A program made the translations under genes and the position numbers. 64,000 nucleotides of DNA from Rhizobium cauense (GTDB taxonomy: Bacteria > Pseudomonadota > Alphaproteobacteria > Rhizobiales > Rhizobiaceae): assembly GCF_019511525.1 (NCBI RefSeq), contig NZ_JAEUAT010000022.1:42513-106512 (forward strand), given 5' to 3'. Shown piece after piece: positions 23,938 through 33,210 of this stretch. The notes under the pieces are model-generated. The model did no database searches, was not told the DNA's origin, and saw only the letters and a list, made by a program, of their open reading frames with translations. Position 1 is the stretch's first letter, and every line of letters begins with the position of its first letter.

Positions 23938-24884
23938 GCGACACAGCAATGGCGGTCGACGCGCCCGAGACAGTGATCGACGTTCATCACCTCACCAAGA
24001 GTTTCGGCAACCGAAAGGTGGTCGACGATGTATCGATGTCGGTGAAGAAAGGCCGCATTCACGGCTTTCTCGGTCCGAACGGTTCCGGCAAGACGACGAC
24101 AATCCGCATGCTTTGCGGCCTGCTGACGCCAGACAGCGGTGACGGTACATGCCTCGGCTTCAATATCCTGACCGAGAGCGACCGCATCCGCCGCCGCGTC
24201 GGGTACATGACGCAGAAGTTTTCGCTCTATCAGGACCTGTCGATCCGGGAGAACCTTGAGTTCGTCGCTCGCGTATATGGCCTGCCTGATGCGCGCGGAA
24301 AAGCCGGTGCGGCCATCGAACGCCTCGGCCTGAAGGGACGTGAAGCGCAGCTGGCCGGAGAACTTTCGGGCGGCTGGAAACAGAGATTGGCACTCGGCGC
24401 CTGCATCCTCCCCGAACCGGCCCTGCTCCTTCTCGACGAACCAACGGCAGGCGTCGATCCGAAAGCTCGGCGGGACTTCTGGAACGAAATTCACGCGCTT
24501 GCCGCCGACGGCCTCTCGGTCCTCGTTTCTACCCACTACATGGATGAGGCGGAGCGTTGCCATGAGATTGCCTACATCGCCTATGGCAAACTGCTGGCGC
24601 AGGGGACGGTGGACGAGGTGATTGCCAGCACCGGCCTCGTGACCTGGACCGTGTCGGGGCCGGACATGCATCGCATTCAGGCCGAACTCGAGAACGCGCC
24701 GGGTGTCGACATGATCGCGCCCTTCGGGATCAGCCTGCATGTTGCCGGCCGCGATCCCGAAGCGCTCGAAAAGGCAATCGCGCCATACCGAGAGAGGCCC
24801 GATCTCAAGTGGCAGAAGGGCGAGGCGACGTTGGAGGATGCCTTCATCGATCTGATGCGCCGCTCCGAGGACAACTTCCAATGA
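23934..24884 (+). CDS. ABC exporter ATPase
   Basis: A 316-residue ATPase with a single nucleotide-binding domain: Walker A GFLGPNGSGKTTT (about 44-56), signature variant LSGGWKQRL (normally LSGGQ/LSGGM), Walker B LLLDEPTAGVD, and H-loop STHYMDEAERC. The extra C-terminal segment (about 235-316) is the regulatory tail of drug-exporter ATPases. It energises the downstream ABC-2 permease. Confidence 0.92.
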   Translation: MSDTAMAVDAPETVIDVHHLTKSFGNRKVVDDVSMSVKKGRIHGFLGPNGSGKTTTIRMLCGLLTPDSGDGTCLGFNILTESDRIRRRVGYMTQKFSLYQDLSIRENLEFVARVYGLPDARGKAGAAIERLGLKGREAQLAGELSGGWKQRLALGACILPEPALLLLDEPTAGVDPKARRDFWNEIHALAADGLSVLVSTHYMDEAERCHEIAYIAYGKLLAQGTVDEVIASTGLVTWTVSGPDMHRIQAELENAPGVDMIAPFGISLHVAGRDPEALEKAIAPYRERPDLKWQKGEATLEDAFIDLMRRSEDNFQ

Positions 24885-26029
24885 CGACAACAACGGCAAA
24901 CGGCAACGGCTTCTCCTTCGGGCGCTTCTGGGCGATGACCATCAAGGAATTCATCCAGATGACCCGCGACCGGATCACGCTGGCAACGATGGTGGCCTTG
25001 CCGATTATGCAGCTGTTCCTGTTTGGCTTTGCGATCAACACGACGCCGCACAACCTGCCGACCGCCGTGCTGATGCGCGAGAACACCGATGTCGGAAGAT
25101 CGATTTTGGCGGCACTGGAAAACACGGACTTCTTCGAGATCCGCTCTGTCGTTACGCGAGCGGAGGACATGGATTCGCTGCTGCAATCCGGCAAGGTATT
25201 GTTCGTCGTGGAAATTCCCGAAGACTTCGAACGCTCGCTTCGCCGCGGTGATACGCCTTCGCTACTGGTCGCTGCGGATGCCACCGATCCGGTTGCCTCC
25301 AGTTCGGCGTTGGGGGCACTCTCCGGCATCGTGACATCGGCTCTCGCCAACGACCGCCAGGTCGAATTCTCCGAGCCGACCAAGCCCGCCTTCTCGATCG
25401 TGCAACACCGTCGCTACAACCCCGCCGGTTCGTCGACCTTGAACATCGTGCCGGGCCTGCTCGGTACGATCCTGACGATGACGTTGCTGATATTCACGGC
25501 GCTCTCCGTGACCCGCGAGGTCGAACGAGGCACGATGGAGAACCTGCTGTCCATGCCGATCAAGCCGCTGGAAATCATGCTGGGAAAGATCGCACCCTAT
25601 GTGCTGATCGGTCTGGTACAGTCGTTGTTAATCATCGGCGCTGGCCTGCTCGTCTTCCATGTGCCGATCATAGGTGATCCGCTCTCGCTCGCGGCTGCGA
25701 CGACACTCTTCGTCATCACCAACCTTTCGATTGGCTACACATTCTCGACGGTAGCCGCAAACCAGCTGCAGGCCATGCAGATGGCGATGATGTTCTTCCT
25801 GCCAAACATCCTTCTGTCTGGGTTTATGTTCCCCTTTGCGGGCATGCCGAAATGGGCGCAATGGATCGGGGAGGCACTGCCGCTCACGCATTATATCCGC
25901 ATTGTCCGCGCGATCATGCTGAAAGGCGCAGATATCGAAACCCTCGCCTATGACACGATTGCCCTTGCCTATCTCATGACCGTTGCCATGCTGATCGCCG
26001 TCCGACGCTTCCGCAGAACATTGGACTAG
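24881..26029 (+). CDS. ABC-2 type permease
   Basis: A 382-residue exporter permease. The ATG overlaps the ATPase stop (ATGA). Helix 1 (about 35-55, LATMVALPIMQLFLFGFAIN), a large periplasmic domain (about 60-180), then five helices in the C-terminal half ending in LAYLMTVAMLIAVRRFRR. Family signature FLPNILLSGFMFPFAGMPKWAQ is clear. Only one permease gene is present, so it probably works as a homodimer. Cargo unknown. Confidence 0.92.
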   Translation: MTTTTANGNGFSFGRFWAMTIKEFIQMTRDRITLATMVALPIMQLFLFGFAINTTPHNLPTAVLMRENTDVGRSILAALENTDFFEIRSVVTRAEDMDSLLQSGKVLFVVEIPEDFERSLRRGDTPSLLVAADATDPVASSSALGALSGIVTSALANDRQVEFSEPTKPAFSIVQHRRYNPAGSSTLNIVPGLLGTILTMTLLIFTALSVTREVERGTMENLLSMPIKPLEIMLGKIAPYVLIGLVQSLLIIGAGLLVFHVPIIGDPLSLAAATTLFVITNLSIGYTFSTVAANQLQAMQMAMMFFLPNILLSGFMFPFAGMPKWAQWIGEALPLTHYIRIVRAIMLKGADIETLAYDTIALAYLMTVAMLIAVRRFRRTLD

Positions 26030-26044
26030 CAATCGAGTGGACCG

Positions 26045-26677
26045 CTAGCGCGGTCGACGAACAGCTCGGACCTTGCCGCTCCTGCCGCCGCCGCAATAGA
26101 GACGATCGCCGCCATCGGACTCAAGCCCCGACACCGTAAGACCGGATGGCATGTCGAGGCGTTCCAACACGCGTCCGCTCTCCGGCTCCAGGCGTCGGAT
26201 ATCGCTCTCATCGCCCTCCCAAGTGGCGTGCCAAAGTTCGCCGTCAACCCAAGTGACGCCGGTAACAAAGCGGTTGGACTCGATGCTGCGAAGGATCGTG
26301 CCTGTTTCCGGATCGATCTGATGGATCTTCCTGCCGCGATAGTCTCCAACCCAGAGCGTTCCTTCCGCCCAGGCTAGTCCGGAATCGCCACCGTTCGCAG
26401 GGGCTGGTATCGTTGAGAGCACCTCACCGGTCTTCGGATCAACCTTCTGGATGCGATCCTCGGCAATCTGGAAGAGATGGCGTCCATCGAACGTGGTTCC
26501 GGCGTGTGCCGCAACGTCGATCGAACGCACAATCTCACCGGCATCCGGATCCAGGGCGTTCAGCTTGTCGCCGGACGCAAACCAGACGTGCCTACCGTCA
26601 TAGGTGACACCCGCCACCTGGTCCGTATCCGGAAAGGGGCCATATTCACGAAGGATTTCAGCTTTGGAGTGTTTCAT
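26045..26677 (-). CDS. Beta-propeller protein resembling glutaminyl cyclotransferase
   Basis: A 210-residue soluble protein built of about five repeats of roughly 40-45 residues, each with a W-rich strand followed by a DP-x-TG turn (NALDPDAGEIVRSI, QKVDPKTGEVLSTI, HQIDPETGTILRSI, RRLEPESGRVLERL). This is the pattern of plant-type glutamine cyclotransferases and other YVTN-like propellers. It has no signal peptide, whereas the classical enzymes are exported. Enzyme activity is not assured. It follows the regulator gene on the same strand, 9 bp away, so co-expression is likely. Confidence 0.75.
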   Translation of the reverse strand: MKHSKAEILREYGPFPDTDQVAGVTYDGRHVWFASGDKLNALDPDAGEIVRSIDVAAHAGTTFDGRHLFQIAEDRIQKVDPKTGEVLSTIPAPANGGDSGLAWAEGTLWVGDYRGRKIHQIDPETGTILRSIESNRFVTGVTWVDGELWHATWEGDESDIRRLEPESGRVLERLDMPSGLTVSGLESDGGDRLYCGGGRSGKVRAVRRPR

Positions 26678-26686
26678 GGGCCTATC

Positions 26687-27907
26687 CTAATCGTTGGGTA
26701 GAGGACCTGGGAGTAACAAAGTTGACGGGAAGCCCGGCAGCGAAGGCGTCGTCCAACGGCGCGCAGGTCCGCGTCCCAGGGATTGCACCTTGCCCGTTTC
26801 CGCGAGGGCCTCGAGCGCGCGCTGCACGGTGCGTGGACTTGCCCCGATCGCAATCGCCAACGCAGAACTGGACCAGGCTTCTCCGTCAGCCAGGAACGCC
26901 AGGATCTCACCGTGCTGTTCCTCGACGGGCGGGGCCAGGATGACCACATCGCCAGCGCGCCGCGGCACGAGCACGAAGCCGTCGCGCGTCGCCTTGATAT
27001 CCGCTATGCGGTGAAGCTCGCCGCGCAGCCGACCGATTTCGACGCGCAGCCTGGCGCGATGCGACTCATCAGCATCCTTTGCCCGGAACGCACGGGCGAC
27101 CAGTGTGGTTCTCGAAACGTCTCCGGGCCAGCTTTCCGCCAGTATTCTCGCCAACGCGAAGAGAACCGGGCGAGTGGAAAGAGGAACGATGACGTCTCCA
27201 TCGCGCACGACATAGCGGCAAGCATCCACCACAAGCGCCCTCGACACCAATACTGTCTCGACATCCTCAAGCAGCAAAGACCGTTCCTCGCCGCGCGCGA
27301 CGAGACGCGCCGCCGGCGCTTTCAAAACAGCAGAAACACTTTCGACTTCCGCCTCAAGCGATGGAATCCCCGCATCGCGCGCAGCCTTTTCCGCCCTCTG
27401 GACGGCGGCGCGTGCCGCGCTTGTCTGCAGGCGGCGGATGGCAATCCCGGCGGCCACGAGTTCATAGGCGACGCGCAACGGGGGTGGAAACGGCATCGGA
27501 TCGATACCGGCGAGCAGACCTTCGGCCTCGTCGAGGTGGCCTATAAGGAGCGATCGCCGGGCCTCGATATGCCGGGCGTGAGCTGCATTCAGACGGTCCC
27601 CGTGAGCGTCGAGCACCGCCCGTGCGGTGGCAAGCGTCTTGGCCGGCCAAGTAAGGTCGCGCGAGACAAGTGCGATTTCGGCCTCGGCAACGAGACAGCG
27701 TGCCCGGGCAACCGGCTCTTTGGCTCCAAACGCACGGGCAGCCATCTTGAGGAGCGCCTTGGCACGGACGAGGTCGCCAAGCTGCGCCATCGCTATACCC
27801 CGAAGCGCGAGCGCAGGTGCGTCTTCACGCAGCGCAACCCGTTTCAACGCCCCAAGGAGGTCGCCGGTCGCCAGCAGCCGCGCGGCGGCAGTGATCATCG
27901 AGTCCAT
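26687..27907 (-). CDS. TPR-containing regulator with two winged-helix domains
   Basis: About 406 residues. The N-terminal two thirds are helical TPR-like repeats (LRGIAMAQLGDLVRAKALLK; GHLDEAEGLLAGID). About residues 220-325 resemble an OmpR/PhoB-type winged helix (VIVPLSTRPVLFALARILAE with RVEIGRLRGELHRI), and the C-terminus (about 345-395) is a second HTH (SSALAIAIGASPRTVQRALEAL). It is divergent from the DUF899 gene and upstream of the propeller gene, so it probably controls one or both. The start is the ATG preceding DSMITAAARLL; a longer frame upstream has atypical Cys/His-rich composition. Confidence 0.75.
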   Translation of the reverse strand: MDSMITAAARLLATGDLLGALKRVALREDAPALALRGIAMAQLGDLVRAKALLKMAARAFGAKEPVARARCLVAEAEIALVSRDLTWPAKTLATARAVLDAHGDRLNAAHARHIEARRSLLIGHLDEAEGLLAGIDPMPFPPPLRVAYELVAAGIAIRRLQTSAARAAVQRAEKAARDAGIPSLEAEVESVSAVLKAPAARLVARGEERSLLLEDVETVLVSRALVVDACRYVVRDGDVIVPLSTRPVLFALARILAESWPGDVSRTTLVARAFRAKDADESHRARLRVEIGRLRGELHRIADIKATRDGFVLVPRRAGDVVILAPPVEEQHGEILAFLADGEAWSSSALAIAIGASPRTVQRALEALAETGKVQSLGRGPARRWTTPSLPGFPSTLLLPGPLPND

Positions 27908-28018
27908 CGAAATCCCGTCAAACTTGTAACTCCCACCATCCCCGCCACCGGCCCTAGTCTGTTCCCGAGCTGCCGCACACGGCGGCATGCTACGCCAACA
28001 AACAGCAAAAGGAGAAGC

Positions 28019-28819
28019 ATGATGACGATGCACGTGACAGGCACACGCGAAGAATGGCTTGCAGCTCGGCTTGATCTGCTCGCAGAAGAGAAGGAACTGA
28101 CACGGCGCAGCGACATGCTGGCTCAGCGTCGCCAAGAGTTGCCCTGGGTGCGGATCGACAAGGACTATCGGTTTGAGACCGCCAACGGCGGCGCCTCACT
28201 GGCCGACCTCTTCAAAGGCCGCTCGCAGTTGCTCATCTACCACTTCATGTTCGGACCCGACTATACCGTCGGATGCCCCTCCTGCTCCTCTATCGCGGAT
28301 GGCTTCAATGGCGTTGTCGTCCATCTCGAAAACCATGATGTCGCCTTTACCGCGGTTTCCCGTGCGCCGCTTCCGAAGTTGCAGGCCTTCAAGGAAAGAA
28401 TGGGGTGGACCTTTGACTGGGCATCCTCTTTTGGTAGCGATTTCAATCTCGATTTCAGCGTCTTGTTCAGCGAGCAGCAGCAGCGCGAAGGCGGGATCGA
28501 ATACAATTACCGCCGCGAGCCGCCGGCACCTAAGCCGCTCGCGGCCGAAAACGTGCAGGAATGGCGACTGCGCGGCAGCGAAACGCCAGTTGCCCAGATT
28601 GCCGCAATGACCGGAACCGATGTAGCAACCTACACTCGCGATCGGCCCGGCGTCAGCGCCTTCGTGCTTCAGGATGGCGTTGTCTACCACACCTACTCCA
28701 GCTATGCCCGCGGCGTGGACGGTATCTGGGGTGTGTACCAGTGGCTCGACCGCGCTCCTCTCGGCCGCAATGAACAGGGCATCTGGTGGCGGCACCACGA
28801 CGAATATGGCAGGGGATGA
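28019..28819 (+). CDS. DUF899 thioredoxin-fold protein
   Basis: A 266-residue protein. It starts after AAGGAGAAGC with GTREEWLAARLDLLAEEKEL, typical of DUF899, and has the thioredoxin-like core LLIYHFMFGPDYTVGCPSCS, with the C-x2-C pair in GCPSCSS, and the C-terminal block WWRHHDEYG. The fold is that of thioredoxin and peroxiredoxin; substrates are unknown. It overlaps a small membrane-protein gene by ATGA and is divergent from the TPR regulator, with a gap of about 110 bp. Confidence 0.85.
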   Translation: MMTMHVTGTREEWLAARLDLLAEEKELTRRSDMLAQRRQELPWVRIDKDYRFETANGGASLADLFKGRSQLLIYHFMFGPDYTVGCPSCSSIADGFNGVVVHLENHDVAFTAVSRAPLPKLQAFKERMGWTFDWASSFGSDFNLDFSVLFSEQQQREGGIEYNYRREPPAPKPLAAENVQEWRLRGSETPVAQIAAMTGTDVATYTRDRPGVSAFVLQDGVVYHTYSSYARGVDGIWGVYQWLDRAPLGRNEQGIWWRHHDEYGRG

Positions 28820-29109
28820 CGCTCATGCTTTCCTCGGATCGGACAAGGCACAGTGCATCGGCGGAAACACCGACCGACAATGCAGCGGCAAGCATCGCCG
28901 ACTGGCTGTGCCTTGCAGCCGCGCCAACCTTCGCCATCATGACTGTCGTTAGCATGGCAGGCGGCGGAGCAGACATGATCTGCTCCGCCATGCAGGGCGT
29001 CTTTCCTATGGACGGCATGACAACGATGTACCTGCTGATGTGCGTCTTCCACCTGCCGCCATGGCTGCGCCTGACCTCAGGACGCGCGCCTGAGTCCCAG
29101 CGACCCTGA
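28816..29109 (+). CDS. Small membrane protein linked to the DUF899 gene
   Basis: A 97-residue protein whose ATG overlaps the DUF899 stop. Two hydrophobic segments are predicted (about 30-48, DWLCLAAAPTFAIMTVVSM, and 60-85, MDGMTTMYLLMCVFHLPPWL), separated by a short loop with one cysteine. The translational coupling suggests a functional pair, perhaps a membrane partner for the thiol protein; this is inference. Confidence 0.7.
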   Translation: MTLMLSSDRTRHSASAETPTDNAAASIADWLCLAAAPTFAIMTVVSMAGGGADMICSAMQGVFPMDGMTTMYLLMCVFHLPPWLRLTSGRAPESQRP

Positions 29110-29294
29110 TACCCAGGACTGGCGCCGCTGCTATCATCGCAGATTTAAGGCGCCAGACCGTGCTTTGCGCACCCTTTAATTCCAGCCTGCTGGAGCAATG
29201 GCGGATTTCCCGGAATGCCTTGCAATGCTCCATGCCCGCCCCACCTTTCCCCGAGTCAAATTCCCCAACAGACAGGCTATCGGGAGGAAGGTCA

Positions 29295-30173
<879 letters not shown>

Positions 30174-30560
30174 TCGGACGTGACCAAGCTAGGTCTCGGT
30201 TCCTCCTTCGTCGCCAGAGGCTCCGACTGCCGAAGGCGGAGCCATGTTTGCGTGGCACGCTATCACTCTCAAGGGAAGTGTATCCACCGATCATCCCGTG
30301 ACCGAGCGGAGACCGCCATTTGGAGCGAAACAGGTTCTGGGGCGGATGTGTCACAGAGGCGCCGGTGTCATGCGAAGGACTTCCTTCTGACACTCACACG
30401 AGACTGAAGCCGAATACGATCGCAAGGTGCCGACTCTCATATATGAGAAGCGAAATATAACCCCTTTGCGAAAGACAGGACTTGGTGCAATCTGCGATAT
30501 CAGTTCAGGTCGGTGAATCGGGGCCATTGTGACCTGAACGCGAGAGGGGACAGGTTGACA
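30174..30560. other. Intergenic region upstream of an outer membrane protein
   Basis: No gene found. GGCTCCG-N11-CGGAGCC at 30219-30243 may be a weak terminator for the aldo/keto reductase. The part from 30410 to 30500 is AT-richer (TCATATATGAGAAGCG) and probably contains the promoter of the downstream gene; no confident -35/-10 pair. Confidence 0.4.
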
Positions 30561-31349
30561 ATGAGTAGCAGGATTTCGCTGATCGCATGCACTGTTGCCG
30601 CTTTGGCGTTCGTCACGCCTCTGCACGCCGCGGATCTCTTGCCCGCCACGGCACCGCAGCCACAGACCGCGCAACCGGAGGGCTGGACGTTTTCTTTCGC
30701 TCCCTATTTCTGGGTTGCGGGCCTCGACGGCAAGACCCAGGTATTCGGCCTTCCGACCGTCGACATCCATCAGGACTTTAGCGATATCATCAAGGATCTC
30801 GACTTTGCCTTCATGGCTGCCGGCGACGCCCGCTATGAACAATTCAGCATATTCACCGACATAATCTATGCTCGCATAACGACGGATGCTGCAACACCGC
30901 GAGGCGTCATCGCCGACGAGGTGGATGTCAAGTCAGTCACATTCAGCGCACTCTTGGGTGTAGGATACACCGTCTACGAAGATCCGAAGGCTCGCCTGGA
31001 TGTAGTTGCCGGCGCAAGGTACTGGCATGCGGAAACGACGATCGGACTGAGCGGTGGCCTCATCGGCAACGTGTCGCGGACCGATAGTGCCAATTGGGTC
31101 GACGCGGTCGCGGGCTTCAAAGGCAACTATTCTCTGACTGACAAGGTTTATCTTACCGGCTGGGGCATGATTGGCGCCGGCGGCGCCGATCTGGACTGGG
31201 ACGTATTGGCAGGCATTGGCTACAAGTTCAACGACACCGTCTCAGCGGTTGCCGGTTACCGCGCCCTCGGTGTCAACTACAGCAACGATGGCTTCACCTA
31301 CGACGTGATCGAGCACGGCCCGATTCTCGGAGCTGTCATCCGCTTCTGA
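30561..31349 (+). CDS. Outer membrane beta-barrel protein
   Basis: A 262-residue protein. Signal 1-24 (RISLIACTVAALAFVTPLHA). Mature chain begins after AADLLPATAPQP and shows alternating beta strands typical of small barrels (WTFSFAPYFWVAGLDGKTQV; DVVAGARYWHAETTIGL; AVAGYRALGVNYSNDG), ending in VIRF with the terminal Phe insertion signal. The family is widespread in Rhizobiales and of unknown function; permeability or adhesion roles are possible. Confidence 0.85.
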   Translation: MSSRISLIACTVAALAFVTPLHAADLLPATAPQPQTAQPEGWTFSFAPYFWVAGLDGKTQVFGLPTVDIHQDFSDIIKDLDFAFMAAGDARYEQFSIFTDIIYARITTDAATPRGVIADEVDVKSVTFSALLGVGYTVYEDPKARLDVVAGARYWHAETTIGLSGGLIGNVSRTDSANWVDAVAGFKGNYSLTDKVYLTGWGMIGAGGADLDWDVLAGIGYKFNDTVSAVAGYRALGVNYSNDGFTYDVIEHGPILGAVIRF

Positions 31350-31369
31350 TCGCGCTCGCCGATACAGCA

Positions 31370-31393
31370 CCCCGGAGGCGATCCACTCCGGGG
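31370..31393. terminator. Hairpin between convergent genes
   Basis: CCCCGGA-N10-TCCGGGG lies 20 bp after the barrel-protein stop and just before the SDR stop on the other strand. There is no T-run; dual use is likely. Confidence 0.5.
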
Positions 31394-31409
31394 CAGCCGC
31401 CAGTCGCCA

Positions 31410-32114
31410 TCACACCGAACGGGTCAATCCACCGTCGACACGGATGTTCTGTCCGGTCATGTAGCCTGCGCCGGATGACGCGAGGAAGGACACAGTCGCG
31501 GCAATCTCCTCGCTGGTCCCATAGCGCTTCATCGGAACGCTGTCGCGACGCTCTTCGGTTGCTGGAAGGCTGTCGATCCAACCGGGAAGGACGTTGTTCA
31601 TGCGGATGTTCTCAGCCGCATAGGTTTCCGCGAAGATCTTGGTGAAGGACGCCAGCCCGGCACGGAAAACCGCTGACGTCGGGAACATCGAGCTCGGCTC
31701 GAAGGCCCATGCCGTGGAAATGTTGATGATGGAACCGCCTTTTTGCTTCTGCATATGTGGCGTCACCAGGCGCGTCGGGCGAATGACATTCAAGAGGTAG
31801 ACCTCCATGCCCCGGTGCCAGTCATCATCAGATATGTCGAGGATCGGCGCGCGAGGGCCGTGACCGGCACTGTTGACGAGCACATCGATCCGCCCCCATG
31901 TCGAGATCGCAAGATCAACAAGCTTGCCGATGTCGTCGGTCGATTGGTTGGAGCCGGTCACGCCGACGCCCCCGAGCGCCTTTGCAAGTTCTTCGCCTTT
32001 GCCGGACGACGACAGGATTGCCACCTTGAATCCGTCAGCGGCAAGACGCTTGGCCGCAGCCGCGCCCATCCCGCTGCCACCGGCCGTAATCACTGCTACC
32101 TTTTCTACTGACAT
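31410..32114 (-). CDS. Atypical short-chain dehydrogenase/reductase
   Basis: A 234-residue Rossmann protein starting after AGGAGAGGATC. The cofactor loop is TAGGSGMGAAAA (GxxxGxG type) and NSAGHGP replaces the usual NNAG. The catalytic block is altered: where classical SDRs have YxxxK, this protein reads PTSAVFRAGL, so the Tyr and Lys appear replaced by Thr and Phe. Divergent SDRs with an SNxxR-like pattern exist, so this may be a real subgroup with other chemistry. It is divergent from a LysR gene that probably regulates it. Confidence 0.8.
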   Translation of the reverse strand: MSVEKVAVITAGGSGMGAAAAKRLAADGFKVAILSSSGKGEELAKALGGVGVTGSNQSTDDIGKLVDLAISTWGRIDVLVNSAGHGPRAPILDISDDDWHRGMEVYLLNVIRPTRLVTPHMQKQKGGSIINISTAWAFEPSSMFPTSAVFRAGLASFTKIFAETYAAENIRMNNVLPGWIDSLPATEERRDSVPMKRYGTSEEIAATVSFLASSGAGYMTGQNIRVDGGLTRSV

Positions 32115-32241
32115 GATCCTCTCCTGTTTTCCGACAAGCTGCATGGAATTGCGGTCTGCACTTCCCTTGAAGGGTGATATCATTCCTGCAGTGCCAATAC
32201 GAACTAGTTCCGCTCTCATCATCCAATAGAAAATCTATCGC

Positions 32242-33132
32242 ATGACCGAAGGTATCAGACGCCTCCCCTCGTTGAATGGACTTCGCGTCTTCGAAGTCGT
32301 CACTCGCCATTTGAACTTCCGCCTGGCAGCGGAGGAACTGGGAGTGACGCAAGGAGCCGTCGCGCAGCAGATACGAGGGCTGGAAGCCGAACTGGGCATG
32401 AAGCTGTTTGACAGGTTCCCGCGAACTCTGGCGCTAACAGAGACCGGTCGGAGCTACGTGACGAACATCCGTCGCGCATTCGAACTTATCTCCGAGGCAA
32501 CGGAGACATTGAAGCCGGAACCGCTTCACCTGACGATCAGCGTGACACCGACCTTTGCCTCGAAATGGCTGATCCCACGGCTGACGGATTTCACGGCGAT
32601 CCACCCAAACATCGATCTGCGCATACTTGCGAGTGATCGTATCGCCAACTTTCAGACCGACGCGGTGGATCTTGCTGTCCGATACGGACGTCCGCCTTTC
32701 GGAGCGGGTCTGAATGCGGAACTTCTTTTCGACGACGTGATCGTCGCAGTTGGCAGCCCCTTGCTGGTGGAGAAGCTCGGCCTGCCCGTTCAGAATGATA
32801 ACTTCACGCGTTATCCGCTTCTGCACGATGCCCATGACTTTTGGCCGCAGCTCCTTGAGCTGGCTTTCCCGAATGGACCGCCGACAGCTGCCAAGAATAT
32901 CCGTTTCAACCAGACCTCGCTGGCGATCGAGGCTGCGATCGCCGGTCAGGGCCTCGCTCTGACGAGCACATTCTTCGTGGAGGATGACATAGCGTCGGGA
33001 CGCCTTCTTCGCGTCTTGCCGACGGAACTGATGATCGACAAGGATTTCTACGTCGTATCGCCACGCAAACCCCGCCACCCGGCCTCGGTGACGGCGGTTC
33101 GAGCATGGTTGTCGAAAGCTGCAAACCGGTAA
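32242..33132 (+). CDS. LysR-family regulator (GcvA-like)
   Basis: A 296-residue LTTR. HTH region FEVVTRHLNFRLAAEELGVT with AVAQQIRGLEAELGMKLF (about 18-58), and effector domain beginning LHLTISVTPTFASKWLIPRL, the opening typical of GcvA/AmpR-like members. It is divergent from the atypical SDR gene (gap about 127 bp), the standard arrangement for an LTTR and its target. Confidence 0.9.
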   Translation: MTEGIRRLPSLNGLRVFEVVTRHLNFRLAAEELGVTQGAVAQQIRGLEAELGMKLFDRFPRTLALTETGRSYVTNIRRAFELISEATETLKPEPLHLTISVTPTFASKWLIPRLTDFTAIHPNIDLRILASDRIANFQTDAVDLAVRYGRPPFGAGLNAELLFDDVIVAVGSPLLVEKLGLPVQNDNFTRYPLLHDAHDFWPQLLELAFPNGPPTAAKNIRFNQTSLAIEAAIAGQGLALTSTFFVEDDIASGRLLRVLPTELMIDKDFYVVSPRKPRHPASVTAVRAWLSKAANR

Positions 33133-33168
33133 GTCGAAGCGGTATCGGTGGGTACGCTCCGGATGGAC

Positions 33169-33201
33169 TGCCCGGATGCGGACGAAATCCGCATCCGGGC
33201 A
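33169..33201. terminator. Perfect 14-bp hairpin between LysR and katG
   Basis: TGCCCGGATGCGGA and TCCGCATCCGGGCA pair perfectly with the loop CGAAA between the convergent LysR and katG genes. Stable and symmetric, it should serve both, though no T-run follows. Confidence 0.65.
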
Positions 33202-33210
33202 AGCTGCCGA

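Noticed and set aside
26783..28018. Extension of the DUF899 frame upstream to 26783
   Set aside because: It is the shadow of the TPR regulator; the ribosome site AAGGAGAAGC and family start place the gene at 28019.
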